NCBI RefSeq assembly: GCF_023159225.1
Contig: NC_063188.1
Span: forward strand, 36,322,021 to 36,386,020
Source: Perognathus longimembris pacificus
Taxonomy: Eukaryota > Chordata > Mammalia > Rodentia > Heteromyidae
Direction: 5' to 3'
Length of the DNA stretch: 64,000 nt
Shown here piece by piece: positions 23,682 to 35,711 of the stretch. The position numbers and the translations under genes are program-made. The notes under the pieces were generated by a model. The model saw only the letters and a program-made list of their open reading frames with translations, did no database searches and was not told where the DNA came from. The stretch's first letter is position 1. Each line of letters opens with the position of its first letter.

Positions 23682-23691
23682 CAAAGCTTAG

Positions 23692-24334
23692 TTTTGTTGG
23701 TTTCTTCCCAGAGTATTACCTTATCAAGTTTTCAGTGGCATGGTATGAGTAGTTCACTGACTGCTTTCTTCAATCTATTTCCTCTTGATTTTTTTTAACT
23801 AGTGAAAATTTCTCCCTGGTTCTGGCAATAATTTGACTGTCAGCTCAAAATATCAGCAATTGTTGTGAGTTCTCATCATTTTTATATGTCTTCATAGGTA
23901 TTTTAGTGGAAATGTAAGAGTAGTTGTGTCAGGGGCTGCCAGCCAAATGCCATTTTTCAAAGTTTGCATTTCTAGGGCTGTGCCAGTGGAAGAAGATTCC
24001 AAGAGAAGCATGGCAACAAAGTCCTGGTCCCTGGGAAGCAAAATTTCCTAGCCTAAACTCTAGTATTGAAATAAAGTCCTTTAATTTCTTTCAGTAATTT
24101 GAAGGTTCTCAGAGGTCGAAATAAATGATGCCTGTATAAGGAGAATCATGATCAAAATTATAAAGTATTCTCTGTTAGAGAATACTTTAAACAACTCGAA
24201 ACTCTGCCATATACCCAAAACGACTGCCATATATTCCCTTTCTACCCAGGGACATTGTGTTTCCCTCTGTGGAGGGCCAACCTAGACTGCCCTCCCCCAG
24301 CAGGAGTTCAATTTTCTAAATCATTTTTCTTAGC
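23692..24334. other. Unique or very old sequence
   Basis: No gene was recognised. A short inverted repeat at 24167-24193 (aaagtattctctgttagaga...) is noted only. Confidence 0.35.
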
Positions 24335-24350
24335 TTATCTAATATTTTTT

Positions 24351-24430
24351 TTCAAATTTTTATTATCAAACTGATGTACAGAGAGGTTACAGTTTCATAC
24401 TTTAGGCATTGGATACGTTTCTTGTACTGT
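24351..24430 (-). mobile_element. 80-bp L1 3' end insertion
   Basis: It contains only the last ~80 bp of L1 in reverse (ttattatcaaactgatgtac to gatacgtttcttgtactgt). It is flanked by a perfect 16-bp TSD (ttatctaatatttttt) at 24335-24350 and 24431-24446. Confidence 0.92.
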
Positions 24431-24599
24431 TTATCTAATATTTTTTGAAAACCTGTTTCTTCAATGCATCCATCTCTTTTTGACCAATATCTAGGGTTAG
24501 GTTCTAGCAGTTCACTAGCTCATCTTGTACAGGGAGAAGTGAAGGAGAGTTTTATAATTTATCTTCTGAATTTGAATTTTCTTTTGATATGTTGCTGTT

Positions 24600-24750
24600 T
24601 CCCCTGGAATGTACCTTTCTTCTCTTTTTCTTTTCTTCTCCCTCTTCCTATTTTTTCTCTCTTCATCTCTTCTTCCCTTCCTTCTTCCACTCTCTTTTCC
24701 ACCTTTTCTCCCTCCATCCCCTTCTTTTCCTTTACTTTCATTTCTTCCTA
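24600..24750. repeat. Polypyrimidine tract
   Basis: C/T-rich on the plus strand; the ORFs across it are compositional. Confidence 0.85.
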
Positions 24751-24751
24751 A

Positions 24752-25072
24752 TTTGCTGTACTAGGGCCTGTACAGGTGAGACAAATATTCTACTGCTTCA
24801 GTCATAAACCTATTCCATTTTGATTTAATTAGTTTTCAGACAAGATCTTGTACTTCTGCCTGGGGCTTACTTATTTTAGACCATGATCCTCCTACCTATG
24901 CCTCCTGCCTACTTGGGTAGCAGATGTCAACCACTGCCTCAGGCAGTGTTGAAATATTGTTCAGTGAAATGGAGTTCTTACTAACTTCTTTGTCAGGTGG
25001 TCTTAAAACTATAATCTTCTCTATCTCCACCTACTGAGTAGCTGGGAATATGAGACATTGTACCCAGCCCAG
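24752..25072 (-). mobile_element. Composite 7SL/ID SINE, reverse (copy E)
   Basis: On the minus strand there are two 7SL-like monomers (about 25072-24965 and 24960-24840). The reversed sequence shows cctactgagtagctgggaat and tgcctacttgggtagcag. An ID-like unit follows at 24810-24752. Confidence 0.58.
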
Positions 25073-25701
25073 GGTATATTTCTTTAGGGTTACTTCTAAT
25101 GAGATGGTCCGGCATGCTTTAGTGAATCCAAATTTCTCAATAAAGAAAGGTATTACTTCCCTGCACCTTGAGAATTTTTACCATTTTTAATTTTAGGAAA
25201 AAATACACAAAAATATTGATAATATACCCATATTTTATGTTTGGCAAGTGCAGCAATCATCAGGATTAGAGGTGTGCATTTTGCTTGTGGCTATGGAAAA
25301 TTTTACATTAATTTGTCAAATTTGTGTTTGTTAGGTTTTAATTCTTTATTAATATATTATGACATAGTGATTGAAGAGATGTATTAAAAATACATCTCAA
25401 CTAATTAGCAGAATCACTTTAGACACAATACTTATTTTCTTGAAGGTTTGATTTTTTATCAGTAAAAGTAAAATAAAAATAACATCTATCTCCAACAGCT
25501 GAAAAATATTACTCAATTATAAATGCATAGTGGCTAATAATACTATGTTTTGTCTCATTAGAATAATAAACGTAAAATGAATTTTAGCTTTAATTGTAGG
25601 GGGACAGTATAATTTGAGAAGTAGCAAATTTGAGAAGTTAGGATTCTAGATGTATACTACTTAAACTCAAATTCTTTCTCTATCACTTAATGCTTGTACT
25701 T

Positions 25702-25820
25702 TCTTTTATTTATTTTTCTTTCTTTTTTGTGCTGGTACTGGAACTTGAGGCTTGAAGTGGAGACTTCACATTCTTACTTAGCTTTTTCACTCAAGGCTAG
25801 CACTCTTACCACTTGAGCAT

Positions 25821-25870
<50 letters not shown>

Positions 25871-26022
25871 TGTGTCTGTGTGTGTCTCTGTGTGTGTTTT
25901 GCTGGAAAATCTAAAATAAAACTCTCACAGATTTTTCTGCCCAGGCTAGCTTTGACTCTCAATTCTTAAATCTCAGCATCCTGAGTAGCTAGAATTATAG
26001 GCATGAGTCACCAGTTCCTAGT
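25702..26022 (-). mobile_element. 7SL-Geo composite SINE with a GT run inside
   Basis: Reverse copy: T-rich tail, Geo module (gctggtactggaacttgagg, ctcaaggctagcactcttac), then a GT microsatellite at 25824-25898, then linker and 7SL head (cagcatcctgagtagctaga). Confidence 0.82.
25824..25898. repeat. (GT)n microsatellite
   Basis: Pure GT for about 45 bp, then GT with TC interruptions. It lies between the two halves of a SINE. Confidence 0.97.
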
Positions 26023-26317
26023 ATGGTTGTACATGTTACTTACCCTCCTGGTTCTAGATTTTCTGTCTCTTAAACAAAGATAATGTTAGAAGCTGCTTTG
26101 CTTTGAACCACTAATTGTGAGCATCAAATGAGATATTTCATTGAAACTACACGGTAGAGCTCCTATCTCATATTAAGCATCTAAAAATATTAATATTTGT
26201 GCAACAATAGAAACGACTGTGTAAACAAGGCAAAACAAATGCTCTTTAATCACACAAACCAGGCCACAACTTGTCATTGTAGTTCTACTGAGACCTTTAC
26301 CTCAATGTTTGTTTTAT

Positions 26318-26618
26318 ATGGCAGTACTAGAGTTTGGAATCATGGCTTTTTGATTGCTAAGGAATGCATTGTACCACTTAATCCATAACTCTAGGCTATT
26401 TTGCTGAGGTTATTTTTGAGATAGGGTCTTGCCTTCTATCTAGTTTAGCCTGGACCACAACAGTCTTCTATATAATTCCTGCCATAACTAGAATGACACT
26501 CACACACCACCACATCCAACTATTGTCTGAGCTGGCCTTGAACTATGATCCTTCCAGTTACTACCTCCTAAATTAGTAATGTTATAGAGTGAGCCACTGG
26601 TGCTAAGTTTCTGTTTCT
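26318..26618 (-). mobile_element. Composite 7SL/ID SINE, reverse (copy F)
   Basis: The minus strand shows two decayed 7SL-like monomers (ends near 26615 and 26515; reversed text includes gctggccttgaactatgatc) and an ID-like unit at 26318-26400 (ggcagtactagagtttggaa reversed). Confidence 0.5.
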
Positions 26619-27990
26619 CTTTAAGCAAGCAACTCATAGTATCTGAACATAAACCATAATTACATAAAATTAGTGGTATTTCTTCTTCAATGTAGCTTTT
26701 CTGAGAACTGAACATAAGTGATGTGTAATAGTTTTGCAAATAAAGAGATTCTAATATACAGTAATTTCTATAGCTGAGATAGTTTTAGTCTCAGTAAACA
26801 GACACACAGAGGAAACTCCCCCCTGAGGCTGTAGCTCAACTAAATGTGGTGAATTGAAAGGGCAATAAAAAAGTGGTAAGGTGGTTGTAGTTATTGTCAA
26901 AAAGGACACAGGTGTACATATAGTAAGCAATAACATAGGAAGACGTTTACAAGCCCTAAAGAAAACATTTCAGAATAAAGTGTAAAAGCTTACAAGCTGA
27001 CTTAGAATTTCTGAGAGGTGATTCACAAGCTATATTTGGATACAGATATAAAAGGGCATCATTTCTGCAAGGCATATGGTTCTACTATAGAACATGTAAA
27101 ATATTTGAAAAGATGACATTTGCATGAAATATACTTTGTGGCAAAGAACTAGATGCAAAAAGAAAAGATTATAGAGGCACCATCCAGATCTAGAATCTGT
27201 GAGATTTGTTCTGGGCATTAATGAACATGTCAGGAGTAGATGTCAAAATGGATGAATGAATTGCTGCCCCAACCACACATGCTGCTTAACAACCTGCCAC
27301 AGATTGAGCAAAAACTACTTGGAGTTGGGTTAGATAAAAAAAAATGATGAACCAGTGACAGCAATAAACACTGTAATAAGAAAACATGGGCTACACAAGT
27401 GACACTTGAGGTATGATGCTAGAATTCTGGAAATGAGAATGCATGCTGACATTGGCAAGCCATGCTCTTGGGGCTGACGCTAGAGAGGGCCAAATTGGAC
27501 CAGTGAACACTAAAGGTATGGAATATAGATATAAGCAGGTGGCATGGAAAGTGTCCCCCTGCAGTCTGGTTAGAAGGTACTCTTCAGCTAAGAGCATAAC
27601 ATAAGCTGAGATTCCTGGATCAAAGGAAGTTGTCTCACGAACAAATAAAAGTCTAAATGAGGAGTCTCTTGATAGGGTTCATATTGTTATACCCATAAGG
27701 AAAAATGCAATGAATTCTATGACTTATACCAGTATTTGCTAGATCTATTTTTACAGTATGAAACCCCTTATCATGCCTAAGGGGTTAGGAGAACCAAGTG
27801 CATTAAATTTTGAAAGTGCAACTTTCATTTCACAAATAAAGCAACATGGTTCATGATACTTCTAGTAAAATCGTAAAAGAAAATCACCTCCTTTTTTCAT
27901 ATGCCAGTGAAGACTATTATTGTCATAAACATATGAAGCAGAAGTTAATATAAAAATGACAAGTTTGCTTTATTTTAAGAATATTTTGCC
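26619..27990. other. Unique AT-rich non-coding stretch
   Basis: No gene or repeat was recognised. The short ORFs (60-80 aa) have no recognisable similarity. Confidence 0.5.
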
Positions 27991-28060
27991 ATGAATATAT
28001 ATAATATTATAATACAATATAATATATGAATATATATAATATTATAATACAATATAATAT
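27991..28060. repeat. Perfect 35-bp tandem duplication
   Basis: Two exact copies of an AT-rich 35-bp unit beginning atgaatatatataatattat at 27991 and 28026. Confidence 0.97.
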
Positions 28061-28560
28061 ATAAGTGTATGTTAGCAAACCACTCTGCTCCCTGATATGG
28101 ATACAATACTCCTCACTCAGACCCACCCAAAGCAGATGAAGTTTCCCATTTTTCTTTAAGATATCAATTTATCCCAAGCCTTTCCTATTCTACAGAGTAA
28201 CATCACATTGAACATTCTTAAGTTCCTTTTCCTCAAATGGTTCACAATTACCAGCCAGTCTAAATACATCTCTGGCCAATTTTTATTTCTATGGCTTAGT
28301 TCCAGGACTTCAGAAGCTTTGAAATTTCTTCAAGCGACACCAGCTTTGCTTATTCCCTGGAGCCTCATTCTGCTACAGAAAAAGGAGAAAAAAAGCTTGT
28401 TGGAATAGCTAATTTCTCTAAGTGAGGCACAGTTTCAACCTGACAGAAAAACAACATGGCTTCCTCATCATGAGGAATGAGCTCAAAAGTTCATTGAGTC
28501 TCTTGAGCCAGATGAATTTCAGGTTGCTAAGTGCTATGTCCCAGCTTATTTTCTATGCAG
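28061..28560. other. Unique non-coding stretch
   Basis: No gene or repeat was recognised. Confidence 0.4.
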
Positions 28561-28564
28561 ATTA

Positions 28565-28725
28565 AGAACTCATGGGGAGGTGGGGAGAGAGAAATGGAAA
28601 CAGGGGAGGTGGGAGAAAAAATGAAGGAGAAGGTAACAAGTTGGGTATGAAATGTACTCACTGCCTTATGCATGAAACTGTAACCCCTCTGTACATCACT
28701 TTAACAATAAAGAAATAAAAAAGAA
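28565..28725 (+). mobile_element. L1 LINE 3' end (older copy)
   Basis: actcatggggaggtgggg, G/A-rich tract, ggtaacaagttgggtatgaa, then 'cccctctgtacatcacttta' and an aataaag tail. Confidence 0.8.
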
Positions 28726-29104
28726 AGAGACTAAAGAATTATTTAAAAATCTTCAAATTCATGTTTTTCGGTTGAAAAATAAAGGTGGTAAAAATAAACT
28801 ACACTTTGAATTCTTAATTTAGGACAGTAGATTTTGAATATTTTCATTCACAATTTCCTCAGAAAAGCTATAATTATGCACACTAAACACTGGGCAATGT
28901 GCTTTGGGATATATAAATGTTCACAATCCATCATGAATGTCCTGAAAGACAGTAAAATAATGATACAAATGGTAGAGAAGACTGAAGTAGTGATAAATAC
29001 TATACTTGAAAAATAATGAAAGAATTTGTTACCATGGAGTTACTAGAAACAGTGCAGTAGAATCTGAGTAATAAGTAAAAGCTAAGTTATAAATAGGTGC
29101 TTCA
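28726..29104. other. Unique non-coding stretch
   Basis: Nothing recognisable. Confidence 0.4.
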
Positions 29105-29335
29105 AGGTAGCTCTGGTGCTATAATCATATATATTCAAGAGGCAGATAACCAAGGACCATGGTTCAAAGCCAGTGAGGGCAGGAAAGTCCATAAGACTCT
29201 TATCTCCAATTAACCACCAGAAAAACCAGAAGTGGTGCTGTGGCTCAAAATGGTATAACACTAGCCTTGAGGGGTAAAAGTCCAGTGATGTGCCCAGTCC
29301 TTAAGTTGAAGCCCTAGGATTGGCAGTAAAGAAAA
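29105..29335 (+). mobile_element. 7SL-Geo composite SINE
   Basis: The 7SL head is decayed (gtagctctggtgctataatc). The linker (gactcttatctccaattaac) and Geo module (agaagtggtgctgtggctca) are clear, with an A-rich tail. It abuts the next L1. Confidence 0.85.
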
Positions 29336-29340
29336 AGCAG

Positions 29341-29550
29341 TAAATGCCCAAGAGTGGATTTGCTGAATGATAGGTTAGTTCTATGTTTAATTTTTTGAGG
29401 AGTCACCATACTGCTCTCCAGACTGGTTGAACAAGTTTACATTCCTAACAACAGTGCATTGGTTCCCTTTTGGCTGCATCTTCTCCAGCATATCTTATTG
29501 TTCATTTTATTGATAATGGCCATTCTAACTGGGTAAAGTACAATTTCTAC
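29341..29550 (-). mobile_element. L1 LINE, inverted segment (ORF2 C-terminal region)
   Basis: The minus strand gives ORF2 sequence around the Cys-rich C-terminal motif (e.g. aaaagggaacc and gttgttaggaatgtaaactt). It meets the sense segment at about 29550. The two pieces overlap slightly in L1 coordinates, as in twin priming with a short duplication. Confidence 0.82.
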
Positions 29551-30500
29551 CCTATGAACCAGTGATTTCACTCCTAGGCATTTAGCTAATCACAAATCAG
29601 GATACGGTAAAGCCACCAGTACAACCATATTCATTGACACACTATTCATGATAGCCACAGGATGGAATCAGTTCAGATGCCCCTCAATGGATGAATGGGT
29701 TAAGAAAATGTAGTATATATACACAATGGAATTTCACTCATCCATTGGAAAGAATGATATTTTACCATTTGTAAATAAATGGAAAGATTTTGGGAAAAGT
29801 ATGTTAAAGAGAAGTAATTTAGGCCCAGACAGACAAAGGACCCATGCTTTCCCTTATATGTGGAAGCTATAGTTAGCTTACAAACTCATAAGTAAATACA
29901 TTGGGTGGTATGCAAGTGTGTACAAATATATTAATGGAAATACAGTAGGTTCCAGGGAGATCTCAAATAGTGTAATTCTGTAGAAAGCCCAAATCAATGT
30001 TCAGCAAAATAAAACACCAGGAAGCAAGTAGTCAAAATGGTATGGTAGGATCAAGGGGAAAGGGTTGGATGAATGAAAAGGGTGAAAATGCCAACAAGGA
30101 TCCAATATATAGCCTACAAAATCAAGAGGAGTAAGAGAAGAGCTGGATAGGGGAGGGATGGATGAAAATGTTGAAAGGGGTGACATTGTTCAAGATATAT
30201 TGTATTCATAAACTGATTTGCTGGCTGGGAATATGGTCTAGTGGTAAAGTGCTCACATCATAAACATGAAGCCCTTGGTGCAATTGCTCAGCACATCTAT
30301 AGAAAAAGCTGGAAGTGGCACTGTGGCTCAAATGGTAGAGTGCTAGCCTTGAGCAAAAAGAAGACAGGGACAGTGCTCAGGCCCCGAGTTCAAGCCCCGG
30401 GACTGGCAAAAATAAAATAAAATAAAATAAACTGATTTGCTATATAGCAACTCTTTGTAGAACTACTTAAAGATAATAATAAAAATTATAAATGAAAAAG
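29551..30500 (+). mobile_element. L1 LINE, sense 3' segment of the same insertion
   Basis: It starts in the CYDP-like part of ORF2 (cctatgaaccagtgatttca) and continues through gatgcccctcaatggatgaa, an older-type 3' UTR and an aataataataaaa tail. A SINE splits it at 30223-30427. Confidence 0.85.
30223..30427 (+). mobile_element. IDL-Geo-type SINE nested in an L1 3' end
   Basis: ID head (ggctgggaatatggtctagt), Geo module and an (aaaat)n tail. The 15-bp perfect TSD is ataaactgatttgct at 30208-30222 and 30428-30442. Confidence 0.95.
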
Positions 30501-32002
30501 GGGTGGGAAAAGGAAAGGGAATAATCATTATAATTTAGCTTTATCTTCAGTGGGAGAAATAAGCTTCCATTAAGTTTGCTAAATCCTTTCATTCAGTCTT
30601 TCCTTAGATTTTTAGGATCACAGAATTTCAAAGCTCAAATCACTTCCTACAAATATTTTTTTTCTACAGACAATAAGTCCAAAACCCAATGAAACTATTC
30701 AAACTTCCCAAAGTCTCACAGTTAGTTCTAGGTAAAACAGCATGATCCATTCCTGTTCCACCACATCTTAGAAAATAGTTTAGAGCCCAAAAGCATAGAA
30801 AAGGGAAACTCAATTGTCTCTCATCAAATTAAGTCCTCAAGTATCAATTTATTATTACTAGTTAGCTCTAAATAATAGTTTTAACTTGATAAAAAGAACC
30901 TTGAGAAACAGAATAATTTTAAAATGGATAACAGCATGTCAAGGAACAATTGAAAGATGAATGAAGATTTAATCCTAATATAAATTCTGATGTCAGATTA
31001 TATGATAAAAGGCTTCAATGCTGATACAAACTGCTCAGAGCATAATTTCAGCATCATGTTATAGTCATTATCTTAAAAAACATACTTTTTAAGAACACAA
31101 CCAGATCATAATGCCTCCAAAATATGGCCCAGGTTGACCAAATGCATTGCAATTACATCTAATACTGGCACTGCATTGGAGTTGGTATCATAGAGATTAT
31201 ATAAATCAAGTATAGGTAATATTTTAAATATTTTAATAACTATCAGAAAGAATAAATATTTGATTTTAGCAAAACATGATGAAAAGGACATTTCCATAGT
31301 TAATTCTTGTTACATAGTTTGAAAAATTAAAGCTACCTATGGCAGAATTGCCATGTAATACACAAAATGCAACAACTTATCTGATACATCTGGACAATTT
31401 AGTGATTAATCCTTGTACTGTTGCTAGATTTGCCTCAAATACTGAAAATTGTTCTTGAGCATGGTTATAAATATTTCTATCAAGGAGAGATGAGAATACC
31501 ATACCATAATTTTGCTCATTTCTCCTGTGGTGGATCTAAATACATGGGCATTGGTTAGGAAAGGATATTTTGCACGTAAGTTCATTAGAAAAGGATATTT
31601 ATTGCTCAATTGATTTTAAAGGATTCAAATTGATCATTAGTTTTCAAATTATTAAGAGCAATCATCCTTAACTTTCACATAAACCCGTGCTAAACTGACT
31701 AATGGAAGATTGGTTTTATAATCTATTTTGGTCTTTAATTCCATCCTGGAATATTAGTGGAATTTCTAGAGCTGTGAATGCTACCAAATTGATTCTTTTC
31801 TACTTGTGAATGGAGATTCTTCAATCTTTAACAGTGCCTAATTAACTTGTTCATTTAATGCATTCCATTGAGGCTTCTCTATCAAAAAGTTCTTCCAAGG
31901 ATTGCATCAGAAGAAATGGAAAAGTAAGGACGTCAAAAAAAAATTTCAGAAACCACCTTTTCAGAACTCAGCAAATGAATGAACAGCTGGCAAAAATGGG
32001 AA
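30501..32002. other. Unique AT-rich non-coding stretch
   Basis: No gene was recognised. The part 30600-30780 is loosely like an old mammal-wide repeat (gatcacagaatttcaaagct, acttcccaaagtctcacagt) but is not callable. Confidence 0.4.
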
Positions 32003-32249
32003 TAGCCAGGCACCGGTGGGTCATGCCTATAATTCTAGCTACTAAAATATCTGAGATTGAGGACCACGGTTTAAAGCCAACCAGGGCAGGAAAGTCCATG
32101 AGACTCTTATCTTCAATTAACTAGTCAGAAAAAGGTGGAAGTAGCACTGTGGCTCAAGTGGTAGGGATAGGCTAACCTGGAGTACAAAGAGCCTCAGGTG
32201 TAGTGCTCAGGGGCTGATTTCAAGCCCCAGGACCAGCAAAAAAAAAGTG
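32003..32249 (+). mobile_element. 7SL-Geo composite SINE
   Basis: Well preserved: 7SL head (agccaggcaccggtgggtca), linker (ctcttatcttcaattaacta), Geo module (gtagcactgtggctcaagtg, tcaagccccaggaccagc) and A-tail. Confidence 0.93.
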
Positions 32250-32684
32250 GGGGGGAAGGCAAATATTTGCTCAAGAAAAATGATTAAATCTCAATAAGAA
32301 CATCAACCTTTGAAGCATTTCAACTTGTTTCCATTAATCACCCCTATTTCCATAATTGTGCAACAAGAATCCACAATCACATTGAAAATGGGAGGAGCCT
32401 GGCTGTTTGTGGAATGAGCAAAATAAATCAGGTCTCCTTTGAAGACCATCCTCAGAGAACTTAATAGAAGTAAACCAGGAGAACAATTTTTAATCCAATT
32501 GCCAATATCAGCAACAAGGTAGAAATAATGAAATGGAAAAGACAATAACTAAAATGAAGAAAAGCACTAGAGGAATTTGATAGCTGATTCAAGTAGATTG
32601 GAAGTAGAATGAGCTAATATTTAAGGTCATTTCAAAATTATCCACTTTGGGGAAAAGGAAATAAAAGAACAAAGAAATATCAAG
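32250..32684. other. Unique non-coding stretch
   Basis: Nothing recognisable. An 80-aa minus ORF (32303-32545) has no known motif. Confidence 0.35.
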
Positions 32685-34860
32685 AAACCCTGAGTAGCCA
32701 AAATATATTGATAAAGTACAAAGTTGCCTAGCTACACTTCCCTATTTAAAAACTTAGTACAGAACAACAATAATGAAAATAGTATGATCAATGAACAATG
32801 AAATAATATAACCAGCCATACTTCCTCAAATACATGACCAAACAATATTTGACAAGTATGCTAATAATATGTTTAAAAGGAAAGGCAGCTGTTTTTTGAA
32901 CAAATAATGTGAAGAAAATTGTATATGTACATACATACTTAAGACCATATCTAAAAAATCAAATGAAAATGAACAAAAAAATCTAACTATAAGACATAAA
33001 ATTAATTCTAAAGTCTATTCAGAGTAAACACATGGAAAAATCCTCACAACAATAGATTCGACAAGTTTGTTGAATATCATACCAAAGGTACAAACAACCA
33101 AAGAAGAATTACGAAAATTGGACATAATGAATTAAAAATTGTGTACGAAAAACAAATATCAGCAGAGTAAAATGTCAACCTGCAAAATGGGAGAAAATAT
33201 TTGTCACTCATATATCTCACAAGGCAATAAGATCCACAATACATAGAGAACTCCTAAAAGTCAACATCTCAGAAACATCTCAATTAAAAAACAAGCAAAC
33301 AATTTGATCTGATATTTCTCCAAATAGGATATGCAAATTGCCAATAAGAACATGAAAAGTATAAGCAATATCACTAATCACTAGGAAATCTATAAACTAA
33401 AATTACAATGAAATAACAGAAATAAACTTAAACATCTATGTTACTTGCTTTTGGACAAGGATGTCAACATAATTTAATGAAGGAAATAATAATGTCCAGT
33501 AATGGTTCTAGGACAGCTAAATATGTGAAGTAATTAATTTGATCCAGGCACTGGTGGCTCACAGCTATAATCCTAGCTACTCAGAAGGCTGAAATCCACG
33601 GGACAGGTTCAAAGCTACTCTGGGCAGAAATGTCTACAAGTTTCCACTAGCAAAATAATCAGCAGAAAGTTAGGTTTGGTGTCAGGTCTAGCTAAGTAAG
33701 TGTGAGGCCTACAATTCTACCATCAGCACCATAAACAAATGGATCTCTACTTGGATCTCTACTTTATATTATTTGTTAAAATTTACTGTAGATGGATAAA
33801 AAATAAATATAAGCAAAAAGTATAAAACATTTAAAGGAACACAGGAGTAATCTTATTATCTGAGATGAGGCAATGATTTCTTATATATGACATCAAAATA
33901 CAAGAAACCAAAGAAAAACAAACCAGACATCATCAAAATCAATTTTTTTTTGTGCTTCAGGGAACATCATGAAGAAAAAAAATTTAAATCACAGAGTGAA
34001 CCAGAGTGTTTATGAATCATGGATCTCATGAAGGCATGTATCCAGAAAGCAGAGACTTCTTACTCAGCACTTAAAAAAATTTAAACAGGCCAATGATGTG
34101 AATAGATTTGTATTCACTAGGCCCAGGAAAAGGTGTTTGAAATCATTGCACCAGAGAAAGACAAAATAAAGGCAGATGACCATCAAGAAGATATTGTTTT
34201 GGTGAGATTGTGAGAAAAATTGGACCTCTCACTGATGGAAATGTAAAATGGCATAACAACTTTGAAAAACAGTTTAGCAATTACTCACATGGATAAACAT
34301 AGAAATTCCAGTTACTTAACAATTCTGCACCTACTCATATATACAAGATTAATAAAAACATAAATCCATAAAAAGCTTCACAAAAATGTTTACAGGAACA
34401 TTAGTCAGCCAAGAATTGGAAACAACCCAATGTCTATCAACTCATAAATGGTTATTCATGTGTGTAATATATCTGTACAATAGATATAATTTTGCCATAA
34501 ATAATGTACTAATAGATGCTACACCTGTGAATCTTGAAAATATTATGCTAAGTGAAATATATTCCATAGAAAAGACTATGTATTATTCCATTTGTGTGAA
34601 ATGTCCAGAATTAGCAAATTCACAAAGTAGGGTAGCGATTTTCAGAACTGATGAATGAAGGGATATATATGGGAATGACTGCTAATGAGTATATGGAGGT
34701 AATGAAAATATTACTGAATTAGAACACACAAAAAGTAGTGATTTTTACCCAACTATAAATATAACAAAACCCATTACATGTTAAAAGGGTGAATTTTCTG
34801 GTATTGTACATTATTATTACTTTCTAAAAAGTAAAATAAAGTTAGAGTTACATTATAATT
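32685..34860 (+). mobile_element. Ancient L1M-type LINE (ORF2 C-terminal part and 3' UTR)
   Basis: The order of recognisable pieces follows ORF2: 'gagtagccaaaatatattga', 'aatatttgacaagtatgcta', 'gggagaaaatatttgtcact', 'gaaacaacccaatgtctatc'. An L1M-type 3' end follows (gtgaaatgtccagaattagc, gtgaattttctggtattgta). It is heavily decayed with many stops. A SINE at 33541-33745 interrupts it. Confidence 0.72.
33541..33745 (+). mobile_element. 7SL-headed SINE with ID-like tail
   Basis: 7SL head (gatccaggcactggtggctc, cctagctactcagaaggctg). The second part (gctaagtaagtgtgaggcct, ctaccatcagcaccataa) is closer to a decayed ID than to Geo. Confidence 0.72.
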
Positions 34861-35142
34861 TTATAAATGAAGTATGCAAAAATTATTTGTTATCACTTAG
34901 GCAACAGCAAACTCCTATCATATTTGCTTCAGATCTTCACTTCCTCTTTGTATAAATAGAACATTAAAGTACATTTAAAGTATTGTCTTTACTGTTCCTT
35001 GCTCAGAAGTAAATACAATTTTTACATTATTGTGAAACTGTGCTATCCCTTTTTTTGTAATTTTATTTTATTGTTAATATAAATATACATACAATTTTAT
35101 GTCAAGGTGACATAAAGATAATAGAAAAAAGAGACTTTTGGG
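34861..35142. other. Unassigned AT-rich stretch
   Basis: Possibly includes the reversed tail of an older L1 near 35055-35140 (ttattgttaatataaatata). Not callable. Confidence 0.3.
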
Positions 35143-35384
35143 TTTTTTTTTGGTTGTGGGGCTTGAGCTGAGGGCCTAGGTACAGTCCTTGAGCTCATTT
35201 TCTCAAAGCTAGCACTCTACCACTTTGAGCCACAGTGATGCTTGCGGTTTTCTGGTAATTAATTGGAGATAGGAATCTCACAGACTTTCCTGCCCCGGCT
35301 GGTTTTGAACCACAGTCCTCAGATCCCAGCCTCCTGAGTAGCTTGGATTAGCTGCTCATGCCTGTGAGCAATCGGTGCCCAGCA
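35143..35384 (-). mobile_element. 7SL-Geo composite SINE
   Basis: T-tail, Geo module (ggggcttgagctgagggcct, ctagcactctaccactttga), linker (aattggagataggaatctc) and 7SL head (agcctcctgagtagcttgga). Confidence 0.92.
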
Positions 35385-35539
35385 AAGGGTAGATTTTCTA
35401 AATATACGTAAGATTTTCTCTTCTAGTTTCAATGACAGCCCCATTTATACATAGTTGAGTGAGAAACTCTTAACATCCATGTTTATTGTCCTTGTTTCTG
35501 GGAAATACTGTAAGCAGATTTTCTTGTCTTCAATCAAAA

Positions 35540-35670
35540 TTATTATCTTTAAGTACTTGTACAAAGAGCATACAATTCATCATGTCAGTTTATGAGTACA
35601 ATGTATCTAGATCAATGTTATACTTTCTCCCCCACCTGTCCCAACCCTATCCATTCTCACAATTTTCATA
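35540..35670 (-). mobile_element. Possible old L1 3' UTR fragment
   Basis: The stretch tcagtttatgagtacaatgt followed by a C-rich stretch mirrors the reverse of the older L1 3' UTR at 30130-30210. Confidence 0.45.
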
Positions 35671-35711
35671 TATATATATATATATGTATATGCATATATA
35701 TAGAGAGAGAG
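35669..35711. repeat. (AT)n/(AG)n microsatellite
   Basis: AT-rich alternating run ending in tagagagagag. Confidence 0.9.

Larger units (their letters stand above)
25640..26160 (+). mobile_element. MIR SINE, split by a younger SINE
   Basis: The left piece (25650-25700, 'ctcaaattctttctctatca') and right piece (26025-26160, 'gtacatgttacttaccctcc', 'ctgtctcttaaacaaagata') are consecutive parts of MIR. The SINE at 25702-26022 separates them. Confidence 0.5.

Noticed and set aside
23380..24300. Ancient L1M/HAL1 remnant
   Set aside because: Only short phrases resemble L1; I could not follow an ordered match well enough to list it as an element.
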